From Sphingomonas sp. R647 (GTDB lineage Bacteria; Pseudomonadota; Alphaproteobacteria; Sphingomonadales; Sphingomonadaceae): a stretch of DNA of 64,000 bases. The stretch spans positions 62,001 through 126,000 of the forward strand of contig NZ_JAIQXT010000005.1 of the NCBI RefSeq assembly GCF_020177055.1, in the 5' to 3' direction. The position numbers and the translations under genes were made by a program. The notes below the pieces were generated by a model. That model did no database searches. It had not been told where the DNA came from and saw only the letters and a list, made by a program, of their open reading frames with translations. This document shows, piece after piece, positions 1 through 9,642 of the stretch. Position 1 is the stretch's first letter. Every line of letters begins with the position of its first letter.

Positions 1-833
1 GGCGACAGGCGGCAGACCATGAACACGCCAGCGGTGACCATCGTCGCCGCGTGGATCAGCGCCGACACCGGGGTCGGGCCCTCCATCGCGTCGGGCAACC
101 AGGTGTGCAGGCCAAGCTGCGCCGACTTGCCCATCGCACCGACGAACAGCAGCAGGCAGAGTACGGTCAGCGTGTCGACGCGATAGCCCAGGAAGCCGAT
201 CGTGCTGCCGGCCATGCCGGGCGCAGCTTCAAGGATTTCGGGGATCGAAATGGTGCCGAACACCAGAAACACGCCGAAGATGCCGAGCATGAAGCCAAGG
301 TCGCCGACGCGGTTGACCACGAACGCCTTGATCGCGGCGGCATTGGCCGACGGCTTCTTGAACCAGAAGCCGATCAGCAGATACGACGCGAGGCCCACGC
401 CTTCCCAGCCGAAGAACATCTGCAGCAGGTTATCGGCGGTCACCAGCATCAGCATCGCGAAGGTGAACAGCGAGAGATAGGCGAAGAAGCGCGGCTGATC
501 CGGGTCCTCTTCCATGTACGACCAGCTGTAGAGGTGGACCAGCGCCGAAACGCTCGTCACCACCACCAGCATCACGGCGGTGAGGCTGTCGACGCGCAGC
601 GCCCAGTCGACCATCAGATCGCCCGAGTTCATCCAGGTCAGCACCTTGATGACCTGTGGCTCGGCCGTGCCCGACAGATACGGGATGAACGTCATCCAGC
701 TGAGGATCGCCGCGACGAACAAGCCGCCGGTGGTGACGATCTTCGGGAATGCCGTACCGAACGCGCGGTTACTGAAACCGGCGACGATCGCTGCCAGCAG
801 CGGCAGGAATACGATGAAATGGATCGAAGACAT
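1..833 (-). CDS. nuoL: NADH-quinone oxidoreductase subunit L (partial)
   Basis: This is the N-terminal 277 residues of the large antiporter-like membrane subunit of complex I; the gene runs off the left edge. The reading frame gives the expected family signatures, including VDSLTAVML, the segment [19 protein letters not shown] and the conserved stretch [20 protein letters not shown] near the cut. NuoL carries one of the proton channels in the membrane arm. The ATG start overlaps the nuoK stop (TGATG), so the two are translationally coupled at the end of the visible operon. The identity is secure; only the missing C-terminal part is unknown. Confidence 0.96.
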   Translation of the reverse strand, partial: MSSIHFIVFLPLLAAIVAGFSNRAFGTAFPKIVTTGGLFVAAILSWMTFIPYLSGTAEPQVIKVLTWMNSGDLMVDWALRVDSLTAVMLVVVTSVSALVHLYSWSYMEEDPDQPRFFAYLSLFTFAMLMLVTADNLLQMFFGWEGVGLASYLLIGFWFKKPSANAAAIKAFVVNRVGDLGFMLGIFGVFLVFGTISIPEILEAAPGMAGSTIGFLGYRVDTLTVLCLLLFVGAMGKSAQLGLHTWLPDAMEGPTPVSALIHAATMVTAGVFMVCRLS

Positions 834-1138
834 CAGCCCTTCATCCGATTGACGTCGTCGACCGAGATCGTGCCGCGGCCGCGGAAATAGATGACAAGGA
901 TGGCAAGGCCGATCGCGGCCTCACCCGCCGCAACGGTCAGCACGAACATCGCGAACACCTGCCCCACCAGATCGCCCAGCGCGGCGCTGAACGCGACGAG
1001 GTTGAGGTTCACGCTGAGCAGGATCAGCTCGATCGCCATCAGGATGACGATGAGGTTCTTGCGGTTCATGAAAATGCCCAGCACGCCCATGGTGAACAAG
1101 ATTGCGCTGACGACGAGATAATGGGTGATTCCGATCAC
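833..1138 (-). CDS. nuoK: NADH-quinone oxidoreductase subunit K
   Basis: A 101-residue, three-helix membrane subunit of complex I. The helices are at roughly residues 5-22, 30-50 and 61-85. The second carries the conserved glutamate in [11 protein letters not shown] that is known in the family to matter for proton pumping. The start is GTG at 1138, which overlaps the nuoJ stop as GTGA; no better ATG exists. Length matches the family (about 100 residues). Confidence 0.96.
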   Translation of the reverse strand: MIGITHYLVVSAILFTMGVLGIFMNRKNLIVILMAIELILLSVNLNLVAFSAALGDLVGQVFAMFVLTVAAGEAAIGLAILVIYFRGRGTISVDDVNRMKG

Positions 1139-1761
1139 AGCTCCACCCCCTGCCCGACGGGCTGGTTGACGTTGCGGGTCGCGTCCTTCTGACGCCGGTT
1201 GATCTGGCGCCAGACATTCTGCGTCTGCACCCCGCCGCGCTTGCGGTGGGTCAGCACGATCGCGCCGACCATGGCGACGAGCAGGATGAAGCCGGCGGCC
1301 TCGAACAGATAAAGGTAGCGGCTGTAGAGCAGCATGCCGATCGCCTGAACGTTCGACACCTGGCCGAGCGCGGTGTCCGCGTCGACCGGCGCGATCCGCT
1401 TGGCAAGGTCGATCTTGCCCGCGGTCCACGCCATCGTGCCGATCACGATCTCCGCCGCTAGCGCCACCGCGATGGCGAGGCCGAACACGGCATAGCGCAC
1501 GAACCCGGCGCGCAGCTCGGCAAAGTCGATGTCCAGCATCATCACGACGAACAGGAACAACACCGCGACCGCGCCGACATATACGATGACCAGCAGCATC
1601 GCGATGAACTCGGCGCCTGCGAGCACCATCAGCCCGGCGGCGTTGAAGAACGCGAGGATCAGCCACAGCACCGAATGCACCGGGTTGCGGGCGGTAATCG
1701 TCATCGCAGCGGAGAGGATCACCACCCCGGCGAAGAGATAGAAGGCGATTGCTTGAATCAC
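1135..1761 (-). CDS. nuoJ: NADH-quinone oxidoreductase subunit J
   Basis: A 208-residue membrane subunit of complex I with five hydrophobic segments. The NuoJ signature is visible as [13 protein letters not shown] in the N-terminal third, followed by the [18 protein letters not shown] helix. The C-terminal 35 residues are polar (RKRGGVQTQ onward) and probably face the cytoplasm. It is followed by nuoK with a 4-base overlap and preceded by nuoI with a short gap of about 30 bases. Confidence 0.96.
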   Translation of the reverse strand: MIQAIAFYLFAGVVILSAAMTITARNPVHSVLWLILAFFNAAGLMVLAGAEFIAMLLVIVYVGAVAVLFLFVVMMLDIDFAELRAGFVRYAVFGLAIAVALAAEIVIGTMAWTAGKIDLAKRIAPVDADTALGQVSNVQAIGMLLYSRYLYLFEAAGFILLVAMVGAIVLTHRKRGGVQTQNVWRQINRRQKDATRNVNQPVGQGVEL

Positions 1762-1791
1762 GGAATCATATGCCCCTTTGGTGCCGCGCGC

Positions 1792-2277
1792 TTAACGGTA
1801 CGGTGCATCGGCGGCAAGGTTCGCGGCGATTGCGCGTTCCCAGCGGTCGCCATTCGCGAGCAGCTTGTCCTTGTGATAGATCAGCTCCTCACGGGTTTCG
1901 GTCGCGAATTCGAAGTTCGGTCCCTCGACGATGGCGTCCACCGGGCATGCCTCCTGGCACAGGCCGCAATAGATGCACTTGGTCATGTCGATGTCGTAGC
2001 GCGTGGTGCGGCGGCTGCCGTCGTCACGCGGTTCGGCCTCGATCGTGATCGCCAGCGCGGGGCACACCGCCTCGCACAGCTTGCACGCGATGCAGCGTTC
2101 CTCGCCGTTCGGATAGCGACGCAGCGCATGCTCGCCGCGGAAGCGGGGCGAGATCGGGTTCTTCTCGTACGGATAGTTGATCGTCGCCTTGGGCTTGAAG
2201 AAATACTTCAGCGTGAGGGCATGCGCCTTCACGAACTCCCACAGGGTGAACGAACGGACGAGTTGGGCGACGCTCAT
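1792..2277 (-). CDS. nuoI: NADH-quinone oxidoreductase subunit I
   Basis: This is the 161-residue ferredoxin-like subunit that carries electrons between NuoG and NuoB. Two 4Fe-4S motifs are visible: CIACKLC with the fourth cysteine at residue 72 (C62, C65, C68, C72) and CIYCGLC with its partner at residue 111 (C101, C104, C107, C111). An ATG 60 bases further upstream is in frame, but the start at 2277 gives the usual N-terminus ([15 protein letters not shown]) and lies one base after the stop of the inserted hypothetical gene. A GAGG lies about 11 bases upstream. Confidence 0.95.
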   Translation of the reverse strand: MSVAQLVRSFTLWEFVKAHALTLKYFFKPKATINYPYEKNPISPRFRGEHALRRYPNGEERCIACKLCEAVCPALAITIEAEPRDDGSRRTTRYDIDMTKCIYCGLCQEACPVDAIVEGPNFEFATETREELIYHKDKLLANGDRWERAIAANLAADAPYR

Positions 2278-2278
2278 G

Positions 2279-2704
2279 TTATTTGGGCCTCGAAGGGACA
2301 GGGAACGATACGCAATCAGCGGCGTAGGACGAATCACCCTCAGTCACTGAAACCTGCGCACGAGTAGATGCCGCTGGGTCAACCGTTGCCCTGAAACGAA
2401 TGTCGCTTCCTGGTCCCTTTCGAAGGAAGAAAGGAAGAAGCACCTTCTCACCATCTTTCGATGGGCTTCCATCACCAGAAATCGTGTTGCGGAGGTCAAT
2501 CGGGAATTTGGGCCAAGGATGCCCCCCAAAACTCTTTACCCGAAAGCGATTATCCCGATGAGTGCCCTCAATCTGGATGATAAAACCACCTTTGGAGACA
2601 CGATCGCTGCACACGAAGTAGCTCGGCGGTATCGAGAACTCGCGATCGGGTGATTCTGCCAACAGCAGCGTCAGGCTATAAGCCATTGTAAGCGCCACGC
2701 TCAC
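2279..2704 (-). CDS. Hypothetical protein inserted between nuoH and nuoI
   Basis: A 141-residue protein of unknown function. The GTG start shares a GTGA overlap with the nuoH stop; an internal ATG at 2686 ([12 protein letters not shown]) is an alternative. The first 16 residues are hydrophobic and could be a short signal or anchor, but no clear cleavage site is present. The rest is a mixed, soluble-looking sequence with two cysteines (in YFVCSD and ADCVSF). Base composition is clearly lower in GC than the flanking nuoH and nuoI, and codon choice is less biased, which suggests recent acquisition. It leaves only one base before nuoI. It matches no complex I subunit that I recognise. Confidence 0.7.
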   Translation of the reverse strand: MSVALTMAYSLTLLLAESPDREFSIPPSYFVCSDRVSKGGFIIQIEGTHRDNRFRVKSFGGHPWPKFPIDLRNTISGDGSPSKDGEKVLLPFFLRKGPGSDIRFRATVDPAASTRAQVSVTEGDSSYAADCVSFPVPSRPK

Positions 2705-3747
2705 AGCCCCACCCGATCGATCATCAGCCAGCCCGACACCAGAAACACGAAGAACAGCGACAGCGGCAGGAAGATCTTCCAGCCCAGCCGCATCAGCTGG
2801 TCATAGCGGTAGCGCGGGACGGTCGCCTTGATCCACGAGAAGATGAAGAAGAAGACGAGGATCTTGATGAACAGCCAGATGATGCCCGGCACCGCATAGA
2901 GCGGCGCCCAGTCGATCGGAGGCAGATAGCCGCCCCAGAACAGCACCGCGTTGAGCGTGCACATCAGAATGACGTTGGCATATTCGCCCAGCCAGTAGAG
3001 CGCGAAGGCCATCGACGAATATTCGGTCTGATAGCCCGCGACCAGCTCGCTCTCCGCCTCGGTCAGGTCGAACGGCGCGCGCGCAGTTTCGGCGAGGGCG
3101 GAGATCAGGAACACCACCGCCATCGGGAACAGCAGCGGGTTGAAGCCGAAGCCGTTGAAGATGCCCAGCACATGCCCCTGCTGCGCCTCGACGATGCCCG
3201 ACAGGTTGAACGTCCCCGCCCACAGCACCACCGCGATCAGCACGAAACCGATCGAGACTTCGTAGGACACCATCTGCGCCGCCGCGCGGATCGCCGAGTA
3301 GAAGGGATATTTGGAGTTCGACGCCCAACCGGCGAGGATCACGCCATACACCCCCAGCGACGATGCCGCGAGGATGTAGAGCAGGCCGACATTGATGTTC
3401 GACAGAACCACGCCCGCCTGGAACGGGATCACCGCCCACACGATCAGCGCGACGGTGAAGGTGATGATCGGCGCGAGCAGGAACAGCCCCTTGTTCGCGC
3501 TCGACGGAATGATGGTTTCCTGAAGGAAGACCTTCAAACCATCCGCGAACGATTGGAGCAGGCCAAGCGGGCCGACGACGTTGGGACCCCGGCGCAGCGC
3601 GATCGCCGCCCAGATCTTGCGATCGGCATAGATGATCATGGCCACGGCCAGCATCAGCGGCAGCGCGATCAGCAGGATGCCCGCGATCGTCGCGACGAAC
3701 CACGCCCATTCGAAGGACATGCCGAGGGATTGGAAGAAAGCGGTCAC
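2701..3747 (-). CDS. nuoH: NADH-quinone oxidoreductase subunit H
   Basis: A 348-residue membrane subunit that forms part of the quinone-binding chamber at the junction of the two arms of complex I. Family signatures include the [20 protein letters not shown] segment after the first helix, [20 protein letters not shown] in the middle and [16 protein letters not shown] near the end. About eight hydrophobic segments are visible. The start ATG overlaps the nuoG stop (ATGA). Confidence 0.97.
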   Translation of the reverse strand: MTAFFQSLGMSFEWAWFVATIAGILLIALPLMLAVAMIIYADRKIWAAIALRRGPNVVGPLGLLQSFADGLKVFLQETIIPSSANKGLFLLAPIITFTVALIVWAVIPFQAGVVLSNINVGLLYILAASSLGVYGVILAGWASNSKYPFYSAIRAAAQMVSYEVSIGFVLIAVVLWAGTFNLSGIVEAQQGHVLGIFNGFGFNPLLFPMAVVFLISALAETARAPFDLTEAESELVAGYQTEYSSMAFALYWLGEYANVILMCTLNAVLFWGGYLPPIDWAPLYAVPGIIWLFIKILVFFFIFSWIKATVPRYRYDQLMRLGWKIFLPLSLFFVFLVSGWLMIDRVGL

Positions 3748-5750
3748 TCTGCGGCCTCCGCGAAATCCTGGCCGTGGATCAGTTCGGCCGAGCAGCGCTG
3801 CATCGTCGGCGATGCGCGGCAGATGGCATTGGTGAGGTAGAAGTCGGCGATCGGGTAAGCGACCTCCCCTTCCCCCTTGGCGTCGAGCGCGGGCGGGTTC
3901 CAGTCGAAGCTGGCGAGCCCTTCGCTGCCCAACGCCGGCACTTCGGCGGCCATCGCCGCGCGCAGTTCGCCAAAGCTGTCGAACGGCAGCGTCTTGCCGA
4001 CCACTTCGGACAGTGCACGCAGGATCGTCCAGTCCTCACGCGCGTCGCCGGGCGCCGAAACCGCCTTCTCGCTGCGCTGGACCCGGCCCTCCAGATTGAC
4101 ATAGGTGCCATGCTTTTCGGCATAGCTCGCGCCCGGCAGGATCACGTCCGCGGCATGCGCGCCCTTGTCGCCATGATGGCCGATATAAACGTTGAAGCTG
4201 TTGGCGAAGGCCGAGAAATCGACTTCGTCCGCGCCGAGGAAGAAGGTCAGCTTCGGCTCTGCCGCGACGATGTCGGCAATGCCGCCCTTCGACGCGAAGC
4301 CGAGCATCAGGCCGCCCATGCGGCTCGCCGCCATGTGCAGCACGTTGAAGCCGTTCCAGCCCTCACGCACCAGATCGAGCGACTTGGCCAGAGCCAGCGC
4401 CGCGCCATGCCCGTTCTTGAGCGCCGCGCCGCCGACGATCACCATCGGGCGCTTGGCATCCTTGAACGCATCCGCCGCCGCCTGGGGCAGCTTGCCGAGC
4501 AGGCCAAGATCGTTGCCGAGCCACGTCGTCTTGTAGGTCAGGTCGGTTTCCGGCCCGATCGCAAAGACCTTCGCGCCCTTCTTGATCGCCTTGCGCACGC
4601 GGGTGTTCACCAGCGGCGCTTCCCAGCGCAGGTTGGTGCCGACCAGCAGGATCACGTCCGCCGTCTCGACGCCGGCAATGGTGGTGTTGAAATTCACCGC
4701 CGACAGCGACGACGTGTCATACGCCATGCCGGTCTGACGCCCTTCGAGCAGGGTCGAGCCGAACGACTGGACCAGCTTCTTGGCGGCAAAGATCGTCTCA
4801 CAATCGAGCAGGTCGCCATGGATCGCGGCGACCTTGTCGCCCGCGCCCTTCGCCGCGACGGCGATGGCGGCGAACGCCTCGTCCCACGTCGCTTCGACCA
4901 GCTTGCCGTCCTTGCGGACATAAGGCTTGTCGAGCCGGCGGAAGCTGAGGCCGTCGACATGGTGGCGCGTCTTGTCGTGCGCCCATTCCTCGTTCACATC
5001 TTCGTTGATGCGCGGCAGGACGCGCAGCACGCCGCGCCCGCGGCTGTCGATGCGGATATTGGTGCCGACCGCGTCCATCACGTCGATCGCCAGCGTCTTG
5101 CGCAGCTCCCACGGCCGCGCTTCGAACGCATAGGGCTTCGACGTCAGCGCGCCGACCGGGCACAGATCGACGACATTGCCCGACAGTTCGGACGTGACCG
5201 CTTTTTCCAGATAAGACGTGATCTGCATATTCTCGCCGCGATAGATCGCGCCGATTTCCTCAACGCCCGCAACCTCTTCGGCAAAGCGGACGCAACGAGT
5301 GCACTGGATGCAGCGGGTCATCACCGTCTTGACGATGGGGCCCATATATTTCTCGGTCACCGCGCGCTTGTTCTCGGTGTAGCGCGAATGGCCACGGCCA
5401 TAGGCGACCGACTGGTCCTGCAGATCGCACTCGCCGCCCTGATCGCAGATCGGGCAATCGAGCGGGTGATTGATCAGCAGGAACTCCATCACGCCTTCGC
5501 GCGCGGCCTTGACCATTGCGCTGTCGGTGCGGACGTCCTGATTGTCGGCGGCGGGCAGCGCACACGACGCCTGCGGCTTGGGCGGCCCGGGCTTCACTTC
5601 GACCAGGCACATGCGGCAATTGCCGGCGATGCTCAGCCGCTCATGATAGCAGAAGCGCGGGATTTCCTTGCCCGCGGCCTCGCACGCCTGGAGCACGGTG
5701 GCACCGGCGGGGACTTCGACTTCGATCCCGTCAACCGTTAGCTTGGGCAT
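3744..5750 (-). CDS. nuoG: NADH-quinone oxidoreductase subunit G
   Basis: A 668-residue Fe-S subunit of the complex I peripheral arm. The N-terminal 2Fe-2S domain (residues 1-80) has the [15 protein letters not shown] cysteines. A second segment holds [10 protein letters not shown], a His-Cys ligand set, and [13 protein letters not shown] is the 4Fe-4S motif. The C-terminal two thirds is a molybdopterin-oxidoreductase-like domain without obvious catalytic role, as usual for NuoG. Length is typical of alphaproteobacterial NuoG. About 50 bases separate it from the upstream inserted gene. Confidence 0.97.
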   Translation of the reverse strand: MPKLTVDGIEVEVPAGATVLQACEAAGKEIPRFCYHERLSIAGNCRMCLVEVKPGPPKPQASCALPAADNQDVRTDSAMVKAAREGVMEFLLINHPLDCPICDQGGECDLQDQSVAYGRGHSRYTENKRAVTEKYMGPIVKTVMTRCIQCTRCVRFAEEVAGVEEIGAIYRGENMQITSYLEKAVTSELSGNVVDLCPVGALTSKPYAFEARPWELRKTLAIDVMDAVGTNIRIDSRGRGVLRVLPRINEDVNEEWAHDKTRHHVDGLSFRRLDKPYVRKDGKLVEATWDEAFAAIAVAAKGAGDKVAAIHGDLLDCETIFAAKKLVQSFGSTLLEGRQTGMAYDTSSLSAVNFNTTIAGVETADVILLVGTNLRWEAPLVNTRVRKAIKKGAKVFAIGPETDLTYKTTWLGNDLGLLGKLPQAAADAFKDAKRPMVIVGGAALKNGHGAALALAKSLDLVREGWNGFNVLHMAASRMGGLMLGFASKGGIADIVAAEPKLTFFLGADEVDFSAFANSFNVYIGHHGDKGAHAADVILPGASYAEKHGTYVNLEGRVQRSEKAVSAPGDAREDWTILRALSEVVGKTLPFDSFGELRAAMAAEVPALGSEGLASFDWNPPALDAKGEGEVAYPIADFYLTNAICRASPTMQRCSAELIHGQDFAEAAE

Positions 5751-5799
5751 TACACGTTATCCCCGACCCGGATGCGCCGGGCGTTCGAATTCTGAATCA

Positions 5800-6453
5800 T
5801 CACGATGTCGCCCCCGCTGCCAGCCGGTAATAGCTGATCGCGATCCCCTCACGCAGCGTCGCGCGGTTGAGCTTCAGCGTCTCGCCGTTGGGCACACAGG
5901 CCGGGATCGCGGGGCCGAGAGCGCGAAAGGCAGTCATCTCGGCCGCATCGCCGATCGGCGTGGCGAGCAGCGCCTGCGCCCCCGCCGGATTGGCGCGGAC
6001 GACACATTCGCCAAGCTTGCCGACATAGACATCGGCGGCTGCGAACGCCGCAGCTTCCTGCCGCTCGGCATCGGTGCGGCCCGACGGCTTGGGCATGGCC
6101 CAGACCAGCGCTGGCTTGGTCGCGGCGTCGATCGGCCCCTGCCCCTTCAGCTCGACCGCTACCAGCCGCTCGGCCAGCGCCGCGCGATATTGCTGCGGCC
6201 GCATGCGCAGCTTGCCGCGAAGAAAGCCCAGACAGCGCGCGCCAGCAACCTTGCGGAACTCTTCTTCCGACATGCGCTGATCGGCGGGCGTCAGCACATA
6301 TTTGCGCGCGAGCGGCTTGTGCGCCTGTACGACGCATTCGGCGAACTCGCCCAGCACCTTGCGCCCCATCGACTCCGCCTCGGCCTTTTCCTTGGCGGCG
6401 TCGGCGGGCGCGGCGGTCAGCAGCGTCGCGGCAAGAGCGAATGCGGCGATCAT
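5800..6453 (-). CDS. Secreted hypothetical protein between nuoF and nuoG
   Basis: A 217-residue protein of unknown function. It starts with a good Sec signal peptide (hydrophobic residues 2-14, then APADA before the mature start), so it should be periplasmic. The mature part is Ala-rich and has two similar Cys-containing blocks, [19 protein letters not shown] (about residue 36) and [19 protein letters not shown] (about residue 147), which suggests an internal duplication. GC content resembles the host genes. The start ATG overlaps the nuoF stop (ATGA). No complex I role can be assigned from sequence. Confidence 0.8.
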   Translation of the reverse strand: MIAAFALAATLLTAAPADAAKEKAEAESMGRKVLGEFAECVVQAHKPLARKYVLTPADQRMSEEEFRKVAGARCLGFLRGKLRMRPQQYRAALAERLVAVELKGQGPIDAATKPALVWAMPKPSGRTDAERQEAAAFAAADVYVGKLGECVVRANPAGAQALLATPIGDAAEMTAFRALGPAIPACVPNGETLKLNRATLREGIAISYYRLAAGATS

Positions 6454-7754
6454 TCCGCAGCCTCCTGCATCGGGCTCAGTCCGCCGCCCTGCTTTTCAAG
6501 GATGCGCCGCTCCATCTCCGGGCGGAAATGCTTGATCAGGCCCTGGATCGGCCATGCCGCCGCGTCGCCGAGCGCGCAGATAGTGTGGCCTTCGACCTGC
6601 TTGGTGACGTTGAACAGCGTGTCGATCTCGCTGATGTCAGCGTCGCCGGTGCGCATCCGCTCCATCACGCGCCACATCCAGCCGGTGCCCTCGCGGCACG
6701 GGGTGCACTGGCCGCAGCTCTCATGCTTGTAGAAGTACGAAATGCGGCTGATCGCGGCGACGATGTCGGTGGACTTGTCCATCACGATCACCGCAGCGGT
6801 GCCAAGGCCCGATCCGAGCGCGCGCAGACCGTCGAAATCCATCGGCGCGTCCATGATCTCCGCCGCCGGCACCAGCGGCACCGACGATCCGCCGGGGATC
6901 ACGGCGAGGAGGTTGTCCCAGCCGCCACGGATGCCGCCGCAATGCTTTTCGATCAGCTCGCGGAACGGGATCGACATGCTTTCCTCGACCACACACGGCT
7001 TTTCGACGTGCCCGCTGATCTGGAACAGCTTGGTGCCCTTGTTGTTCTCACGACCAAAGCTCGCGAACCATTCAGGGCTGCGGCGCAGGATCGTCGGCGC
7101 AACCGCGATCGATTCGACATTGTTGACCGTGGTCGGGCAGCCATAGAGGCCGGCACCCGCCGGGAAGGGCGGCTTCAGGCGCGGCTGGCCCTTCTTGCCC
7201 TCGAGGCTTTCGATCATCGCGGTTTCTTCGCCGCAGATATAGGCACCCGCGCCGCGATGGCAGAAGACGTCGAAATCATAGCCAGAACCGCAGGCATTCT
7301 TGCCCAGCAGGCCCTTGGCATAGGCTTCCTCGATCGCTGCGAACAGCGTCTGCGCCTCGCGGATATATTCGCCGCGAATGTAGATATACGCCGCGCGCGC
7401 GCGCATCGCGAAGCCCGCGACCAGCGCGCCTTCCAGCAGCAGGTGCGGGTCGTGACGGATGATCTCGCGGTCCTTGCACGACCCCGGTTCGGATTCGTCG
7501 GCATTGATGACCAGGAAGCTCGGCCGTTCTGGCGTCGGGTTCTTGGGCATGAACGACCATTTCATGCCAGTCGGGAAGCCCGCCCCGCCGCGCCCGCGCA
7601 GGCCCGACGCCTTGATCTTTTCGATGATCGTGTCGGGGCCGAGGTCGAGCAGCGCCTTGGTATTGTCCCACGCGCCGCGCTTCATCGCAGCGTCGAGGTT
7701 CCACGGCTGATAGCCGTAGAGGTTGGTGAAAATCCGGTCCTTGTCCGCGAGCAT
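6450..7754 (-). CDS. nuoF: NADH-quinone oxidoreductase subunit F
   Basis: The 434-residue NADH- and FMN-binding subunit of complex I. The NADH-binding glycine-rich loop [16 protein letters not shown] is near residue 55. The FMN-site segment [17 protein letters not shown] is near residue 170. The 4Fe-4S motif [11 protein letters not shown] is near residue 345. All key residues appear intact. It follows a small membrane-protein gene by one base and is followed, with an ATGA overlap, by a secreted hypothetical protein. Confidence 0.98.
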   Translation of the reverse strand: MLADKDRIFTNLYGYQPWNLDAAMKRGAWDNTKALLDLGPDTIIEKIKASGLRGRGGAGFPTGMKWSFMPKNPTPERPSFLVINADESEPGSCKDREIIRHDPHLLLEGALVAGFAMRARAAYIYIRGEYIREAQTLFAAIEEAYAKGLLGKNACGSGYDFDVFCHRGAGAYICGEETAMIESLEGKKGQPRLKPPFPAGAGLYGCPTTVNNVESIAVAPTILRRSPEWFASFGRENNKGTKLFQISGHVEKPCVVEESMSIPFRELIEKHCGGIRGGWDNLLAVIPGGSSVPLVPAAEIMDAPMDFDGLRALGSGLGTAAVIVMDKSTDIVAAISRISYFYKHESCGQCTPCREGTGWMWRVMERMRTGDADISEIDTLFNVTKQVEGHTICALGDAAAWPIQGLIKHFRPEMERRILEKQGGGLSPMQEAAE

Positions 7755-7755
7755 G

Positions 7756-7929
7756 TTAACGCGGCCCCCCGATACGCTTGTTATCCTTGACCGCGAGGTA
7801 GATCGCGACGCCCGCGCCGATGACGAGCAGCGGCACGAACAGTTTCGCGGCCAGTTTCAGCGCCCAGATCGCGACGACGATGCCACCGATGATGGCGAGG
7901 ATCGTGAAGATCGTGTTCTTGCTCACCAT
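7756..7929 (-). CDS. Small membrane protein between nuoE and nuoF
   Basis: A 57-residue protein with two hydrophobic segments (about residues 6-22 and 27-45) and a basic C-terminus ([10 protein letters not shown]). The ATG at 7929 lies within the end of nuoE (7-base overlap), and the TAA at 7756 falls one base before the nuoF start, so the gene fills the whole interval. Codon use is like the host. A second in-frame start (GTG) follows immediately. Function is unknown; it may be an assembly or stability factor for complex I, but that is only an inference from position. Confidence 0.7.
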   Translation of the reverse strand: MVSKNTIFTILAIIGGIVVAIWALKLAAKLFVPLLVIGAGVAIYLAVKDNKRIGGPR

Positions 7930-8591
7930 TCGCTCCTGTAATCGTGGTTGTCGGACACCATCGCGGTCAGGCTGGTCGGGCCGCCCAGCGGCTCGACGGT
8001 GTGGCGGCCGGGCTCCTGCGTGCCCGCCTTGGGGCTCTTGCCCTGCGCCAGCGCGTCGAGGATCGCGACGGTACGGTCGTAATCCAGATCCTCGAAATTA
8101 TCGTCGTTGATCTGGACCATCGGCGCCGACGCGCAATTGCCCATGCACTCGACCTCGGTCAGCGTGAACAGGCCGTCGGGCGTGGTCTTGCCCTTGGCCA
8201 TGCCGCGGTTCTTGCACGCGGCGAACACCTCGTCCGATCCGCGCAGCCAGCACGGCGTCGTGCCGCACACCTGCACATGATATTTGCCGACCGGGTGCAT
8301 GTTGAACATCGTGTAGAAGGTCGCGACCTCGAGCACGCGGATCACCGCCATGTCGAGCTCACGCGCGACGAACTCGATCACCGGGATCGGCAGCCACCCC
8401 TGCGTATCCGTCTCCGCCCCGACCTGACGCTGGGCGAGGTCGAGATAGGGAATGGAGCAGCTCATCTGCCGCCCCTCAGGGTAGCGCGCACGGATGGTCG
8501 CGGCCTTTGCGGCGTTCTCCGGCGTCCAGGCGAACCCGCCCCAACGTGCGCGGAGTTCCGGCGTGTCTTCGATTGCGTTTGCGTCAGCCAT
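7923..8591 (-). CDS. nuoE: NADH-quinone oxidoreductase subunit E
   Basis: The 222-residue 2Fe-2S subunit of the NADH-oxidising module. The thioredoxin-like fold signatures VATFYTMFNMHPVGKYHV, the first cysteine pair in CGTTPCWLRG and the second in ECMGNCASAP are intact. The start at 8591 (MADANAIEDTPELR) was chosen over an upstream in-frame ATG because it gives the family length and overlaps the preceding small gene by 8 bases. The C-terminal tail beyond about residue 180 is poorly conserved, as is common in this subunit. Confidence 0.95.
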   Translation of the reverse strand: MADANAIEDTPELRARWGGFAWTPENAAKAATIRARYPEGRQMSCSIPYLDLAQRQVGAETDTQGWLPIPVIEFVARELDMAVIRVLEVATFYTMFNMHPVGKYHVQVCGTTPCWLRGSDEVFAACKNRGMAKGKTTPDGLFTLTEVECMGNCASAPMVQINDDNFEDLDYDRTVAILDALAQGKSPKAGTQEPGRHTVEPLGGPTSLTAMVSDNHDYRSEW

Positions 8592-8844
8592 TTGTCTCAG
8601 CCTTGCCGATCGAGCGATCCGCCCGGTTCCCGGCCCAAAGTGCAAATGCGAGCGATCCGAGCACAAACACCGCGATCGCCGCAGCAATCACCAGCATGGC
8701 CTCGGACCCCATCGCGTCGACCAGCGGACCGAACACCGGTCCAATCCCATAAAAAAAGATCGGCCCCATCGCGACCAGCGCGACAAAGATCGCCGCCATC
8801 CCGGCGAGCCCACGCCAATGCTTTCGGGCATTCGCCATGCTCAT
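8584..8844 (-). CDS. Small two-helix membrane protein between nuoD and nuoE
   Basis: An 86-residue protein with two predicted transmembrane helices (about residues 14-33 and 47-70) and a short basic N-terminus. The start ATG shares an ATGA overlap with the stop of the upstream NTF2-like gene. Its last codons overlap the nuoE start. GC and codon use fit the host. It matches no complex I subunit I know; the function is unknown. Confidence 0.75.
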   Translation of the reverse strand: MSMANARKHWRGLAGMAAIFVALVAMGPIFFYGIGPVFGPLVDAMGSEAMLVIAAAIAVFVLGSLAFALWAGNRADRSIGKAETNG

Positions 8845-9176
8845 CGGATGAACTCCACGCGGCTCACCTTGTCGCCGCTGAAGGTGTAGATGGACATGAC
8901 CTCGAACTGCTCGCCATCGGGCGCGCGCGAGACCGTTTCGTGGAGCAGTACCGTCTCCCCCAGTTCATAGCTGGCGAGGATGTCGGCGCGGTTGTGTGGG
9001 AACTGGACGAACATCGCCTTGAGCCCCGCGCGAACGCCTTCCTTGCCTTCACGCAGCACCGCACCGCGATAGCCCGCTTCACAGGCATCGTCGGTCATCA
9101 GCGCGACATAGGCGTCGGCATCCTGCGCGTTGTAATGCGCGATCATTTCGTGCGCGGTGGCGATGCGGGTGCTCAC
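8841..9176 (-). CDS. NTF2/SnoaL-like protein in the nuo operon
   Basis: A protein of about 111 residues with the cone-shaped NTF2-like fold signature: an N-terminal helix (TAHEMIAHYNAQDADAYVAL), an acidic turn (MTDDACE), then alternating strands ending in SIYTFSGDKVSRVEFIR. Related SnoaL-like proteins are small ligand-binding proteins or enzymes, but no catalytic set can be assigned here. The GTG start at 9176 follows the domain boundary; a longer frame reaches upstream to about 9302 but its sequence looks like the antisense of the preceding gene. It is coupled to the next gene by ATGA. Confidence 0.75.
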   Translation of the reverse strand: MSTRIATAHEMIAHYNAQDADAYVALMTDDACEAGYRGAVLREGKEGVRAGLKAMFVQFPHNRADILASYELGETVLLHETVSRAPDGEQFEVMSIYTFSGDKVSRVEFIR

Positions 9177-9207
9177 GGGCGCGTCCTGGAGAGTGAGGGT
9201 GCAGCCA

Positions 9208-9642
9208 TCATCGCGGGCTCTGCTTCGAAGGCGCGGGCGGCGGCGGAGGCACCAAGAGAGCGGGCGTGTCACCCCACACCATAGTATTGATCCGGCCCGC
9301 ATACATTTCGACCGTCAGCACAAGCGGTGAGCCAGACTCACATTTCAACTCGGCAGTAAAAGAAGACGCCTGCCCTCCATGAAACTGACTCAAGTACCGC
9401 GAGAATGAGCAAGCTGAGACAGCTTGAGAGAAATCCACATACGGGTTTTTTCCGGCTTTCGCCCCTGCAGTGGAGAGATAAGCATCGGCCGCAAAGGGTG
9501 AACGCTCCCGAGCGACCTCACCTTTCCTCATAGCGCTAAGATAGCTCTCGAAAATTTTCAGATTTTCATGGGAGGGCGCCGGGACAGGACTTTGGCCCGT
9601 CACGGCTGCAATACCAGCCATGATAAAGGTTGAAACGCTCAC
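9208..9642 (-). CDS. Secreted hypothetical protein after nuoD
   Basis: A protein of about 144 residues with unknown function. Its GTG start overlaps the nuoD stop as GTGA; an in-frame ATG at 9651 lies inside nuoD and another at 9621 gives [12 protein letters not shown]. The N-terminus resembles a short signal peptide. Two cysteines (SACSFS and ELKCES) could pair in the periplasm. The C-terminus ends in a proline run followed by SKQSPR. The base composition is distinctly lower in GC than nuoD. The GTGAGCGT start context is the same as that of the hypothetical gene after nuoH. Confidence 0.7.
   Translation of the reverse strand: MSVSTFIMAGIAAVTGQSPVPAPSHENLKIFESYLSAMRKGEVARERSPFAADAYLSTAGAKAGKNPYVDFSQAVSACSFSRYLSQFHGGQASSFTAELKCESGSPLVLTVEMYAGRINTMVWGDTPALLVPPPPPAPSKQSPR

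Noticed and set aside
2279..2704. Possibility that the gene after nuoH is a frameshifted nuo fragment
   Set aside because: Its translation shares nothing with any complex I subunit, and both neighbouring nuo genes are complete.
3774..5741. A 655-codon open frame on the plus strand opposite nuoG
   Set aside because: It is Arg-, Asp- and Leu-rich with no recognisable domain and mirrors nuoG; high GC makes such antisense frames common.
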